Source: Crotophaga sulcirostris
Lineage: Eukaryota; Chordata; Aves; Cuculiformes; Crotophagidae
Assembly (NCBI GenBank): GCA_013397455.1
Contig: VYZB01000530.1
Span: forward strand, 124,001 to 188,000
Reading direction: 5' to 3'
DNA length: 64,000 bases
The position numbers and the translations under genes are program-made. This document shows, one piece after another, positions 1-12,300 of the stretch (positions within the stretch are counted from its first letter, which is position 1; every line of letters starts with the position of its first letter). The notes below the pieces were generated by a model. It had not been told where the DNA came from, searched no databases, and worked only from the letters and a program-made list of their open reading frames with translations.

Positions 1-1234
1 TACTACATGGTAGAGAACAGTAGACAGCTTGGAAATAGTGATTTCAGTAAGGTAAATGTAAAAGATAACTGTCAAAAGAGAGTGTTTGTAAACATTTTGA
101 AGAAATTTTACAGCTATCATCACAGGTGAATCCTTTCTTCTTTGGTCAGGCAATAAAAATTGCATCTTGATGTTTTATTCATTAACCACCAGCAAACCTG
201 AGTTCGCAGCTAAAAAAACTATTAGTAACTACAGTGAAGGGGATGAAGCTAATAACATGTACTAATGAAATGGATGTGAGACTTTCTTTCAGCGTAGTGA
301 TAAGAAAGTACTAATACAGTCTCTGAGCTTGAAAATTACATTTTAAAGTTTAAGGCAAAAAAATATGTCAATATATTTTCTTTGTCAATATATATTTCAT
401 ATATTTTCATTTTTACCAGCTTTAATCAGTTGATCATGGTAAAACATATCAACATATGATCATCATAAAAACAGTTTAATAGTATTTTTCATCAATTTAC
501 CTCAAAGAGTTTTAAAACTGTTAATTAATCGGGACTCCTTCGCAATATCCATGACGTAAGTTTTATACTCATTTTAGACATATGTAAGTAAAATAATTGT
601 GGACTTCAAATACCAGGCTCAAGGCTTTTATGTCAAACACACACACAAAAATTTACATTTGCTACTCATAGAAATTATACCATTCAGACCATACCCTAGT
701 CCTGAGATTGCTGAGTATCTGTATTTTTTTATTATAATTGAGGTTTTCTAGCCTTTTCTAGGTAGTGTTCTAAAGCCCTGGAATGTATATTTTGTGTATT
801 TGCACACTATAGAACTGTGTCAGTTGACTGTTAAATAAACAATCTAAAAATAATTAGTCTCAGATATATGAATTCTTGTTGTTTATTCCATAGCTGAAAG
901 ATAGAAACATGCATACACGCAATAAAAACACTGAAATTCAAAAACCCCTGGCATGAAAGAGGAAAATGAAGATGTACTAGAAAGCAGATTGTTATATAAA
1001 TAACTAAATTAATTCTATATAAGAAAAACAAATGAAACTAGGGGAATTGAAGAGAAGGTCCAAGATGCAAATAAAAGAATCATTTCTTGAAGTAATTTTT
1101 GAAACGGGAAATGAATTTAAAATCTTATTATTTATTATCCTATCACAACTTTTTCTTCCTAAAATGTCTTTAAATAATGCAAGCAAGCATATCCACTTCA
1201 AAGCTTTTTTAGGATTCATTATTAAATACATTAT

Positions 1235-1256
1235 AGTCATTGAATAGCTACAACTT
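1235..1256 (+). repeat. 22 bp exact direct repeat, copy 1
   Basis: The 22 bases beginning AGTCATTGAATAG occur again, exactly, at 5114-5135. Both copies lie within about 25 bp of an ATTTAAATAAA-like string, after the repeat in this copy and before it in the other. A chance 22-mer match in 64 kb is very unlikely, so the copies may be ends of an old unrecognised repeat. Confidence 0.7.
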
Positions 1257-4200
1257 TCATGGGAGGCACATTTAAATAAAATGTGATGAGAAGGGGACAG
1301 AAATTAGGGATCTTATTTTAGCGGCAAGGGGATCTAAATAAGAAACCATTAAACAAAAGACGATCATTGTTACTACAATCAGCATTCTCTGCAGGATTTG
1401 AGCTGCTGTTTACCTAAAGGAGAACCTCAATAAGCATCATGTCAGAGATCAGTGAGTGGCTATGTCACCAGTAAAAACATTTATAAACACATAGTTAATA
1501 ACTTTAGTTGGCCCACAAGTCATCCAGGACAGGCAGGGACATGCCTGAATTACAAAGTCTGCATAGGGGACTATATTCTAGCAATATCCAGTTCTTCAGA
1601 TATAATTTAATCACTCCCTGGGGCTTAGCTATATTTTTGGGTGCTTAAACACAAATTTTCTTATGGTAACAGGAATAATTGCAACCTCCAGAGGCATGCA
1701 TGTGTGCTATAATGAGGATATAAAAATCTAATTTGTCTCTTTCTAAGATATCTATTGCTTTGCATCCACCTTGGTTCTCTAAAAGAAAGCAATGCCATAT
1801 ATTTGAGACTGAGGTTAAAAAAAATATATGGGATGCATTCATCCTGAATTCCCACCTTTCTTATATTCCATTTTCTTTCAATACCACCAAATACACTGAG
1901 GAAAAACTGCCCTAAAGGAAAAAAGTAGGTTCATTTCTGGGAATTTAAGAGCTTATCAATGCAATAAAAATAAAAATGGCACAAGTTAGTGTTTCATAAA
2001 GCCTATTCTTGTACGCATATATCTCAAATCCCAAGAAATTTCTGCCTCCTCACAGAGCATTGCAGTGCACTTGTAAAATAACAACAATTTGCTTAGCATT
2101 AATGTCTGCATCACAGACTCCAGAAACAGCCACACAGACTTATTTTTTCATTTACTGAGAACTCCTGTTGCATCAGTGGGGCTTTGGCCTTAGGTAATAG
2201 TAAGTCAGATCGGTGAAATCAGTATGTGATTTCAGCTGTAGTAAAATTAGCAGAGAATTTTCAGATCGTACATTTTACAGGCTTCCATACTACAATCCTG
2301 TGCTATTCACATTCATGAAGGTATGTTTCAATCTATATTTTTTCATAATGTGTTTTAATTCTCCCTGTCATGGAGCCCAGAATACAGTCAGATGTGAGCA
2401 GTGCTGAAGCCACCTCTACCCCAGCTATTCCTTCTCTGATCATATCACAGAGGCTTGCTCTACATTGCTCCATAATCATACTGCAACTTTCCCTATGAGT
2501 AATGTGTAAATTTTCCACCTGTCTGTATAGACCTTTAAAGGCAACTAGAAAATAAACAGAAAAAACAACTGTGTTTTAATAATTTTCTTCTTTTCTCATT
2601 TTTTTTAGACCGCTAGGTGATAGCCTGAAAACTAAAGCAATCTCCTTGCTCTGCTGCTTCCACCATCACACAATTTATTTTACTGCTAGAATAGTATTTT
2701 GAAGGGAAAGATTTTTAGTGCATCATTACTAAGTTTCCAACATTAAAGGGTAAGATTCAGAAGTCTGGTATTTCTGAAGCATTCTAAACACTCTGATTGG
2801 AAAATAGTTGTCTCAGGTCTTATACATCTTTGTTTAGAACTTTGTCAAATGCCTGGAAAACAAATTAACATTCAAAAAGTTTCTTTGAGGATTGTTAAAA
2901 TAGTAGTTTCTGGTTATTATAGAAGAACTGCCCAGGTTTCTTAGACAAGAACCAAAATATGGTCTTGGTAAATGAATCTAGCAGAACTGTAAAGTTGACC
3001 AGGCCTCCTCAGGATCAACTTATTAGTTAGTAATGGAAACGTGGTCTTATTGTCTCTGCTGCAGTAGCCATTAGGGATGTATTACTCAAATTGTGTTTTC
3101 CTTTTCCTTTGAGAGAAACGGGTGAACCAACATCTTTTGAATTAAGCACAACATTAGCAAGGCAATATTTATACCTTAATGAGACAGGCAACTTAGCCAA
3201 GTAATGTGCTAACTGTGCTGCCACTTAATAATCCCTCCTCTTCATACAGGTAAGTGGAAACCAGGACTGTGTCAGACTTAAAAACAAAGCAAAGTGTTTG
3301 CAGGCTAGTAAAAGTTAGAATGTGATCAATCTTTTTCAACATGCTGGAGACTGACTGCAGATTTTGAAGGATGAAATTAGCTGACAAATGACAAAAAAAT
3401 TAGTCTGAAATATTTACTATCTGTGGTGCTAACAGTCATTCCATCTATATTAATTGGCACAGCCTCTTCTGTGCCAGATGGTCTATTGCAGAGAGTGAAC
3501 ATTACTCTCATGGATTTATCCAAATTATGTATTTAAGGTCTGGATTAAAGCATTTTATTTTTTTACTAGTTGAGCACTGAGAATTATGTTTGTCCTTCTA
3601 ATGGTATTATTGCAAACAGGTAACGGTATGTCATCTATAAATGTGCATATAAAGGTCTTACTGGATTATACAGAAAGACAGATATGGTAGATATTTTTTT
3701 TTTAAATAGCTCTAAAAACTGGTGTTCTATTAATGCCAGTGTTTACCTCAGCTTTCTAAAATAAACTCTGATGACCTGTTGCTAAGACAGTAAACCAATT
3801 ATTAGAGGGGAAAGGCATTGTAAATGTAATAGTTGACCATCTTTCCCAGATCTAGGTATTCTAGGCTGAAACATTGTCATAAGCATATTGTGTTTGGACC
3901 AGTACAGGTATTTGGACCAGTAATGCCAGTACAGGTGTTTCAAGTTCCCTTCCACTACATGTTGACAACCTGAATGTAAGCTGCCCCAGGGCTGAACTCA
4001 TCCCCCAAGCACAGTGATAGGACAGCTCAGATCAGCCCCCTGGCTGACTCCAGCCTCATCACACTGTGTCCCTCATATCAAGAGCAAGTGCTCTTGGAGA
4101 AAGGTGGAAAGAAAGGGTCTCTATAATTCAACAAGAACACGTGGTAGGGGAAAAGGCTGGATGGATTGCCACAAGAGGGGTTGCTACTCAAAGGGCTGAG

Positions 4201-5113
4201 ACACCCCCAAAAGTGTACATTTTCGGTCAGTTATCTGACAGCAGCCATATGGGAGTTGACAGTTTGCTAACTTTTTAATAGTCTCATAAAAAAAAAAAGT
4301 GTCAGTTTAGTTGCTATTATATAGCTAAAAGCTTCCAACACAGACATTTTATTAATCACAACATAAGAATACGGCACAGAATGTGTGAGATAAGGAGATC
4401 AAGGACTGGAAGCTCTATGCAGCTTAAAGAGTGTGATAAAAGGTGGGATCATCTGTTCTACATACATGCACTCAAAGGATACACTGGAGAGTATAAAAAG
4501 AGATAGTCACGTTGAAAGTAAAGGGATGAGAAACTAGAAAGAGGGAGGGAGGTGTATGGCAAGGAAGACAGAAAGCAGGATGCCTCCTACCAAAGGAACT
4601 ACAGTGAACACAAACAAGTGCAAAATAAATGCTGTTTCTACAAGCAACGTAAAAGACAACAGAAAAAAAAGACAAAAGAGAGGGGGAAGAGATAATATAG
4701 GTATACATAGAATGGGAAAATGAGGGAAGATTTAAAGATGAAGGAGTAATAAGTGAAGGAACAGCAAAGATGTTTTTACTTGGTGCTTCTTTTTGCTCAG
4801 AAACATTTTTCTACAGTTCAGAAAAAAAATATCAGCAAAAGGCCAAAATCATCAGACAAGTTGTCTAACAAGAATTGTCCTTTGGAAGGAATATCAATTT
4901 CTGACAATCAGACCCTGACCGGAGCCCTCTCTTCAGCAGGCAAACAGACCGTAGAGAAATTCAGTATTGTCCAATACATTTTTATCTAAAATAAATCAGT
5001 TATGTTTTGGAGTCACTGACAAAGGTTGCAGGAAAAGATTTTCATTGTTCTTTCTTCAGATTACAACTCTTGGGGGGTGGGGGTGTAAGCTTATTACGAA
5101 TATTTAAATAAAT

Positions 5114-5135
5114 GAGTCATTGAATAGCTACAACT
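5114..5135 (+). repeat. 22 bp exact direct repeat, copy 2
   Basis: Exact second copy of 1235-1256, same orientation, about 3.9 kb downstream. The string ATTTAAATAAA lies directly before it. The sequences outside the 22 bp differ otherwise. Confidence 0.7.
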
Positions 5136-7066
5136 TGCTGCTTTCTATCCTGGCTTACACTTACCTCAGAACAAGAAGTGACTTAGGCTTGAAGGAGGTC
5201 AGCAAAAGGCAAGAAATGTGAATGAACATTAACTGCCTGCTAAACAAAGTGATGATTCATGAATAAAAAACAGGCATGTTTTTAAAGGTCACTAGACCCA
5301 GTTAAACCTCATGTCGAACTCTTGTGTATCTGGCACACACAATATGCAGAATTGCCATAGGGCAATTACTTGGGTATTCATCATCATGAATAATTCTAGT
5401 CTCGTTTAGCAGAGAGCCATGCTAAATTTCATAAAGAAAATGAAGTACAGTCTCAGACCCATAGTCAGTGGTTTTATTATACAACTTGCACCTCTTATAG
5501 AAATTCTGGCACTCTCTATACCTCCCTCTTAGGAGATATGAACTATTTCTAGAACCAAGCTCTGCAAAATTCACCTTTGTAGCCTCAGGCTTAAGGAAGG
5601 CTCTCTTTTCTGGAAAAGGTATAGGTTTGTAATTTTACAGGATGCACTTTTGGATGGCTTTCAACCTGATGCAATAAGATGTTTTTGCATTTTATTCAGT
5701 AATGCTTTGTTATTTCAATTGAGATTTTAATTTATTTTTCTTTTTTTTTTCTTTATTGCTGCTTTTATCTATGGCACCAAGACACATCGCCTCAAGAAAA
5801 ATAAAAGGCGTTACTATTTTCTGTCTCAATCCAACATTTGTGCTTTCAACACATAATAAATATTCATGTATGTTTGCTGTCGTTAACTAGAATGGGAAGA
5901 CTGTTACTGAAAAAAGGAATACCTATTTAATAACAGCCGGGCTAAGCTTCCTTTAATTTATGGAGCTAAGCAACTTGATATTTCGACAAAGTCTTTAATA
6001 AAAGCCTGAGAACCTGGGATAGGGTTGTTTTTATATATGTGTTATTGGGGTTCCTCCTTTGATCCTTCCCAGAACCCTTAAGCACAATATGCACATAGCA
6101 TTCATTCTTTCCTGGGCTGTATAATAACACCAGTTAATAGGCCATATACACTTCCAGGAAATCATCCTTTGGTTTTGGACATCTAAAATGGATGGAGGAA
6201 AGCCAAGGTCACATTCAAGGTAGGGTGGTTATTCACACTCTACTCCACTTCTCATCTGCTGGTAAGACTACAATCCCTCTTCTTCTTTAAATAAAGAAGG
6301 AGAAGCCACTCTTACAGTGAGCTCAGAAAAAATACTGGAGAGCTTTCAAAAGAAGATGGCCTATTACTACTAGCTTTAGCTTTGCTCCTTTGTTTGGGGA
6401 GGCAATGTGGGCCATAAGCATCCCAGAATCTAGCATTACTTTGCTGGTTTTCTAGATCAGTATTTTTCTCTTTCACTAGTCCCTTCTGTAAAAATGCAGA
6501 TTTTTGGTCATAGTAGCTGCTCCTTGCAAAAGTACCTTAAAGCGGTTTACAAAGAAATCTACATACCAATCTGTGTTAGGAATTGGTATGGCTCAAAAAT
6601 TGTGCACATACATTCCAATTCAAAAACTGAGTGGTACAGTTCTTGCTAAACTTCGCAGTTATTTTTAAGTGTTATTTCCTTTTTTCTCCTCAATCTATGA
6701 ATGTGAAATATTTTATTTGCATATTGATCACAATTTAAATAAATATTTCAAAATGTTGACAAAGTTTCTTATTAACCAGATAGATACCATTCAATTATCA
6801 TCCTTGAAAAACCTTTAATACTTCTTTATCAGTGGCATATTATCTTTTCTTTGTTAAAAAATATGATCCATATCTGTCTTTTGTCTTCTGATTTCTAGTA
6901 CTAGTTCAGGAAAGAAAGAGAGTCAAATTAATGGATATAACTTTATTCTACACAGAACTTAATTCAGCATCAAGTACATAGAAAAATGCAAGACTGTGAA
7001 GTGAAATAGCAAGATCTAAATGTAGTACAGATTTTTGTCTGCAGTTTCACTGATCTAAATGTAGGA

Positions 7067-7487
7067 ACACAGAATAGAATGTTTTGGGTTGGAAGGGACC
7101 TTAAACATCATCTAGTTCCACCCCCCCTGGCCACGGACAGGGACACCTCCCACTAGTCCAGGCTGCTTAAGGCCCCATCCAACCTGGCCTTGAACACCTT
7201 CAGGGAGGGGGCAGCCACACCTTCCCTGGGCAACCTGCTCCAGTGTCTCCCCACCCTCATTGTGAAGAATTTCTTCCTAATGTCTAATCTAAATCTTCCC
7301 CCTTCCAATTTAAAGACATTCCCCCTCATCTTGTCACTCCAGGTCCTTGTAAAAAGTCTATCCCCATATTTCTTGTAAGCCCCATTCAGGTACTGGAAGG
7401 CCACTATGAGGTGCCATGGAACCTTCTCTTCTTCAGTTTGAACAAACCCAACTCTCTCAGTCTGTCCTCGTGGCAGAGGTGCTCCAG
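7067..7487 (-). mobile_element. CR1 LINE, 5'-truncated 3' end
   Basis: The plus strand begins with the complement of a CR1 3' end (agaatgttttgggttggaag) and continues into the reverse complement of the ORF2 C-terminus. A minus-strand frame at 7153-7533 runs through this end: FRLDIRKKFF, then RLPREGVAAPSLKVF and ARLDGAL, which is the conserved end of CR1 ORF2. About 420 bp remain of an element whose full length is over 4 kb, so the endonuclease and catalytic reverse-transcriptase domains are missing. This frame has no stop, so the copy is relatively young. The 5' truncation point is near 7487, followed by a short (CAAAA)n tract at 7517-7540. Severe 5' truncation is normal for CR1. Confidence 0.95.
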
Positions 7488-8087
7488 ATTTACATGAAGT
7501 AAATGGTATATTTATTAAAACAAAACAAAACAAAAAACCCCAACTTGTTTTTCCCTACATGATTTTTTTATCTTCTCTTCCCCTCTTCACCTGGCAAAAT
7601 TCCTTTAGGATATAAGATACTTACTGCATATATTTATCTCCCTGGAGAGAGACTGAGGAAAAAACATGTGACAGATGTTAGTCACATTGCTTAATGTACT
7701 ATTGGAACACTTTCAGAAACTGTCGTGATGAGCATGATATAAATAATCTATATAGAACAGAATTGTGAAACCTTTCCTCTGAGAAAATTTCCATTAATTT
7801 CAATTAGACTTTTACCTGGGTAATGATTAATATGGGCTGGTTCCCAGCTGTAGGTATTTTTAGTCTATTTTTAAATACACATAATGCCATCATTATTTCT
7901 AACCTTTTCCCCCCAAAGCTTTCTACTTATTTTCTTTTTAAAAAAGTGAGTTTATTAAGCAAAATGTACATGATAAATGGTGTCTTCACAGGTAGTAAAA
8001 GCCCTGGAAGTGATACTAGCCAACAGCTAAATTATTAAGCAAAATGCTCAGTTCATAGTACCTGTTGGCCAGAATGTGGTCAGCACA
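7488..8087. other. Unique spacer between two CR1 copies
   Basis: No gene is recognised. A 15 bp exact direct repeat (TTATTAAGCAAAATG) lies at 7952-7966 and 8032-8046, just before the 3' end of the older CR1 relic. A short (CAAAA)n tract is at 7517-7540. Confidence 0.5.
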
Positions 8088-9330
8088 GTGGAATGGCTGT
8101 ACTAGGTCAGACCTAAAGGTTCATCCAGCTGAGGGTCATCTCTCTGCTCAGCCCGAAGATATAGCAGAAAATATGATGAGGAAAAAAATTTCTGTTCTCC
8201 CTCCACTCCTCAGTTTATGGACCTGCTTTACCTTCCTTCTAATTTGTCTCTTCTCTATATAGAAGAGTCTTAGCTCACGTTATATGCCTCAGTTTTGTCC
8301 CATTTGGAAATAAATCCACACTTTTAACAATTTTGGGGGTTTTGTAAAAAATTTTGTTAATGATTTCCAATTCTACTGTATTCTTTTGGACATGGGAGGA
8401 CAATGGGACAGGGACCAGAGCTGCACAGATTTAAAGATGATTCATGATTTATTCAACAGAGAATTTTATTGTTTTGCTGTAGTTTTGTCCGAACAGTTAC
8501 TAACATTTGATTTGCTTTTTTTTGTCTGCTATTGAGTATAGGACTGACATTTTTGTGGAACTAACTCTCATTATCCCAAGATCTTTTTTTTGAGTGATAA
8601 TGCTTAGCTCAGAGCTCATCATTATATATGAATTTGTGGGTTTTTTTCTCTTGTGCATCACTTTACATTTTTCTGCACTGCATTTCATCTGTCGTTTTAT
8701 TGCCCAATCAGCCTCAAAAGTTTCTGCAGCAATTCTTCACAGTCTGTCTGCATTTTTCCTATTCTAAATAATTTAGTATTAACAGGAAACTTTCCCAGCT
8801 CCCTACAAAAAGCCTTTTCCAGGACTTTCATGAAGACAAACACAAGTCCCACCTTAGGCCCCTCTAAAATTACAGTGTGACCTCTCTTCTCAACAAGAAT
8901 TAGAATTTAACTCCTTTTCACTGCTTCTGATCTCTTAATCAGATACTTTTATCTATGGAATGTTCTCCAGCTCTGAAATCAGCTGTTTCTGCTCATTTTC
9001 TTTAAAAGACTTGAGAGATGGTCATTGTCAAATGTCTTTTGGAAATACAGATAGACTATATCAACTCAACCAGCCTTATTTTCATGTTTGATGATGCTTT
9101 CAAAGAAAAGCCAAAACATATAAACTCCTCTCTACAAAAGGCATAGTGATCTTTCCACATAACTTGTACTCAGCTGTCCACTAACTCTGCTATACATTTG
9201 GACTTCTAATTTATCTAACATGGAAGTCACGCTTAGAGAATCTGGCTTCCCCAGTCTCCCTGGAAAACCTCTGATATACTGTCTGCTGTGGCTACAGTGA
9301 CACGCTGAAAGCTTTCAAAGAACGTGAAGG
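8088..9330 (-). mobile_element. Old CR1/L3-type LINE relic
   Basis: This is a heavily decayed LINE read on the minus strand. The 3' end at 8088-8130 has the pattern 'actaggtcagacc...ggttcatccagc' typical of older sauropsid CR1/L3-type 3' ends. The minus frame at 8500-8688 reads KCKVMHKRKKP, then SELSIITQKKDLGIM and MSVLYSIADKK, matching the CR1/L2/L3 block that follows the catalytic Asp-Asp motif. Between 8640 and 9290 the plus strand follows the reverse complement of the upstream ORF2 region (catcactttaca, tttcatctgtcgttttattg, caaatgtcttttggaaatac, atagactatatcaa). The part at 8130-8460 is poorly matched and may contain deletions or an insertion. It clearly differs from the younger CR1 copies in this window. 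The exact subfamily cannot be given without a repeat library. Confidence 0.72.
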
Positions 9331-12300
9331 AAATCCTGACTACATTTTAAAAGGAAGACTCCAGACATTTTCCTGCCCAAGGTGAAATTTAGTATGTATG
9401 GGTAGAAACGCAATAATAGGAAAAAATCATTGACTATTTCATCAGTGTGTAAATCATGAAAGATTATTAATATAATGACATCTTGATTCTGAACTGTTTT
9501 TGAAAGAAATTAGCTATGATTACTTTATTTTGTGCTGCACCCACATACACATGCTCTCCACTTACAGTACTTAATGCACAAACCAGAGCACACCTATAGT
9601 ATTTGCAGTTAAAGGTGTATAGACACAGTGATTATGAAGCCCATGAAACAGGTATCTGGACAATTTACTGAGATGAAACAATCTCTGGAGAAGAACTGGA
9701 GTAGGATTCGAAGGCTGAGTGTGTGCAGTCTTAAATATCCAAGCAACTGGACAGAGCTTTCACTCTGCCATTGAAAATCATGTTAGGTGCTTATGGGCCA
9801 TTTTAGTTCCTTCTGCAACATCTTTTGGTTTCAGAATGGGAAGAGAAAACCATGTTCTCCATTCTGTACAAGCATTTTACTGTCATTAAAATACTGTGAT
9901 CAGACCATGATAAACCACCTATTTCCACTTAGAAGGCATAGTCTGAAAGCTAATTTTCATGTTAATCCTCAGAAACTTCTCTTTTCCCACTATGAGAAGG
10001 GAAAAGAGATGTGTGAAAGATCCCATTCTTACAGATTTTTCTTTTTGCAAGAATTCCTATTGAGTGTGCTGACATCTTGTGGCTGGATACTTGAAATGTG
10101 TCCTGTGTGTCAAGGTGAGGTAATTACTGCATGGCATGCTGGGATCTTCAGCTTTTCTTGGGGACTTCAGGCAAAGGTGTTAAGGAACACCTTGAATTTG
10201 CACATCATTGATTCTTTTTCTTCGATCTGGGCTGAATTTTTTTTTCACCTCAAACCTCATAATTTTGGAGGTAAAACGAGCACTTTCATATACCTTTATT
10301 TCCTCAAGTCACATAGCTATTAAATCTCTCTGCCTGAAACAAAGGGTAGAGCTGTGTGCATGATAGTAATTGCAGGAATACTATTGCATGCTGGCCAGAA
10401 TGAGATGCTCTTTAACTGGTTCTTGGTTTTCTTTTGTGTCAGATGTTAGCAGAAGGAGGAAATGTTGCTCTGTTTTTTTCTACAGTAAAAAGGATGGAGT
10501 TCTGCACTCTACTTCTTTGGTGTTTTTTTGCTTGCTCTTTCTAAAAAATAAATCCACTGCAAACCCTTCTTGTCTCATCCTTTTACCATCTAGAGATGAC
10601 TTCTGTCATTGGTGTCTTCCGGCTATTCTTTTTTTGCACATTCCTCCTCTACTGTGTCTTCAGTGTCCTTTCCACTCTCCTCATCTTTTAACACCTGTCT
10701 TCTTTCTTATATTTGTTTTACAATTGGGTTTTTTTCCACCTTTGTTCAAACTTCACCAGCAGAGATTTTGTTGTGCCTGTCTGCAGCAGAGTATCTGATT
10801 CCACAACAAAATTTACCAGCTTTGATGTCTTCGTTCTGCTGTGAGTGAAAAGGTGAGGGGCAGAGCTTGTGTGTGTAGCTCAAAAGAATCTAATTAAGCT
10901 TCTTAGGGTTACTGTGACAATCATTTCCATGTCATTTCCATGCTGAAGGCCCAGCGGACAGGAGGACTGCAAGTGTCTACAATGGGGAGATTTACAGCAG
11001 GTAATGCAGAATTGCCAGCTCTTTTGGGGTTAATAAGATGCTTCTGAGGGCAAGAGGAGAGGTTTTGCAGGTAGCTGCTGCCTCAGGCATAAGGACTGGC
11101 ATCCACTGTGCTCAGTGTGAGTTAGATACAGTAAGAGAAGCTCTATGTATACAATCTGTCTCCCTCTGTTTATGTTCATGATTCATCTGTGCCTACATAC
11201 TCTTATGAACAGTATGCTGCACTGTTATTAAACATGAAACTGTGTACATAGCTTCTGGGATTTGTATGTATGTCTCATAAGAAGAAAAGATGGGTTTCAG
11301 TGAAATCCTGCCCATATGGCTGGTCAGCATGCATTAGTCTCCATTTTTCTGATGTGCCTGTTCTGAAAAACAATTCAGAGAATTTATCTAACCAGCACTA
11401 CAGGAAATTTCCAAGCAGGAGAGGCTATATAGACATATGTTTCATAAAGATTTGATGAAGTTTTCAAAAAAGGTCATATATCAGATACTAGAAAAAAGGC
11501 AATATAATCAAATTATGCTATAGGTTCAGCATATTCTCAGTACAAGTGGAAAGCTTACACGTATCAACTCATAAAAGGTATTTATTATGGATAATGGAAA
11601 AGGAATAGAATTTAGTGACCTAAGAATGTTATTTTTTTAGGTAATAATGAATTATTATGACTAAAAAGAAGAAAAATCTTAATGCTTTCAGGACACTTCC
11701 CACTGCAAAGCTAGTAGTTACAATGTCAGAAGTCATTCTAGAAAATTAAGAGATCAAGTCATTTGTGATTTCAACATAACAATGAAAAAATGATCCTTGG
11801 AACAAAGGTACACATTCCAGGAAAATTTTTATAACTCTTGAGATACTAAACTTGAGTGCTTTCATTGCTGATTGACCATATGATTAAGAATAAGCCTGTC
11901 TGACAGGTAAATGCAGTCAAGTGAGAGGCAGATATAAAACCTAGTCCAGATGAGTTCCCTTGAATTTTTCTCTACAGTAAATACTAGTCTCTTTTCTGGA
12001 CTTTGTGTATCTACATGGCTGTGAGGAGATTTAATCTGCATCCATGTATGGACACAGATAAGTATTAACCTCATTCAAAGTACTTTCTCAAGATCCATAA
12101 ATAAACTACATTCATTTAAAGATGTTTTAATAAGGTGCACGTGGGATTGAAGTCATGCTTAGACGTTGCAGAAGCAGTAAAATGAACTGTATGAACAACA
12201 GAAACTATAGGTCTGAAAGTCCATTTGTGCACTCATCTGCTTAACTGCTATACAAAATTTACTGCATTAAACATTTTATCAGCTCTTTATTAACTGTATT

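Larger units (their letters stand above)
1..7066. other. AT-rich unique sequence, no gene recognised
   Basis: All open frames here are shorter than 80 codons and none resembles a known protein family. I see no CR1 tail, LTR or tRNA-like element. Local features are short A/T tracts, a purine-rich stretch near 4530-4690, and one copy of a 22 bp exact repeat at each of 1235-1256 and 5114-5135 (listed separately). Conserved noncoding elements cannot be excluded from one sequence. Confidence 0.6.

Noticed and set aside
7952..8046. 15 bp direct repeat as a target-site duplication of an 65 bp insertion
   Set aside because: The intervening sequence shows no mobile-element features; kept only as a short repeat within the spacer entry.
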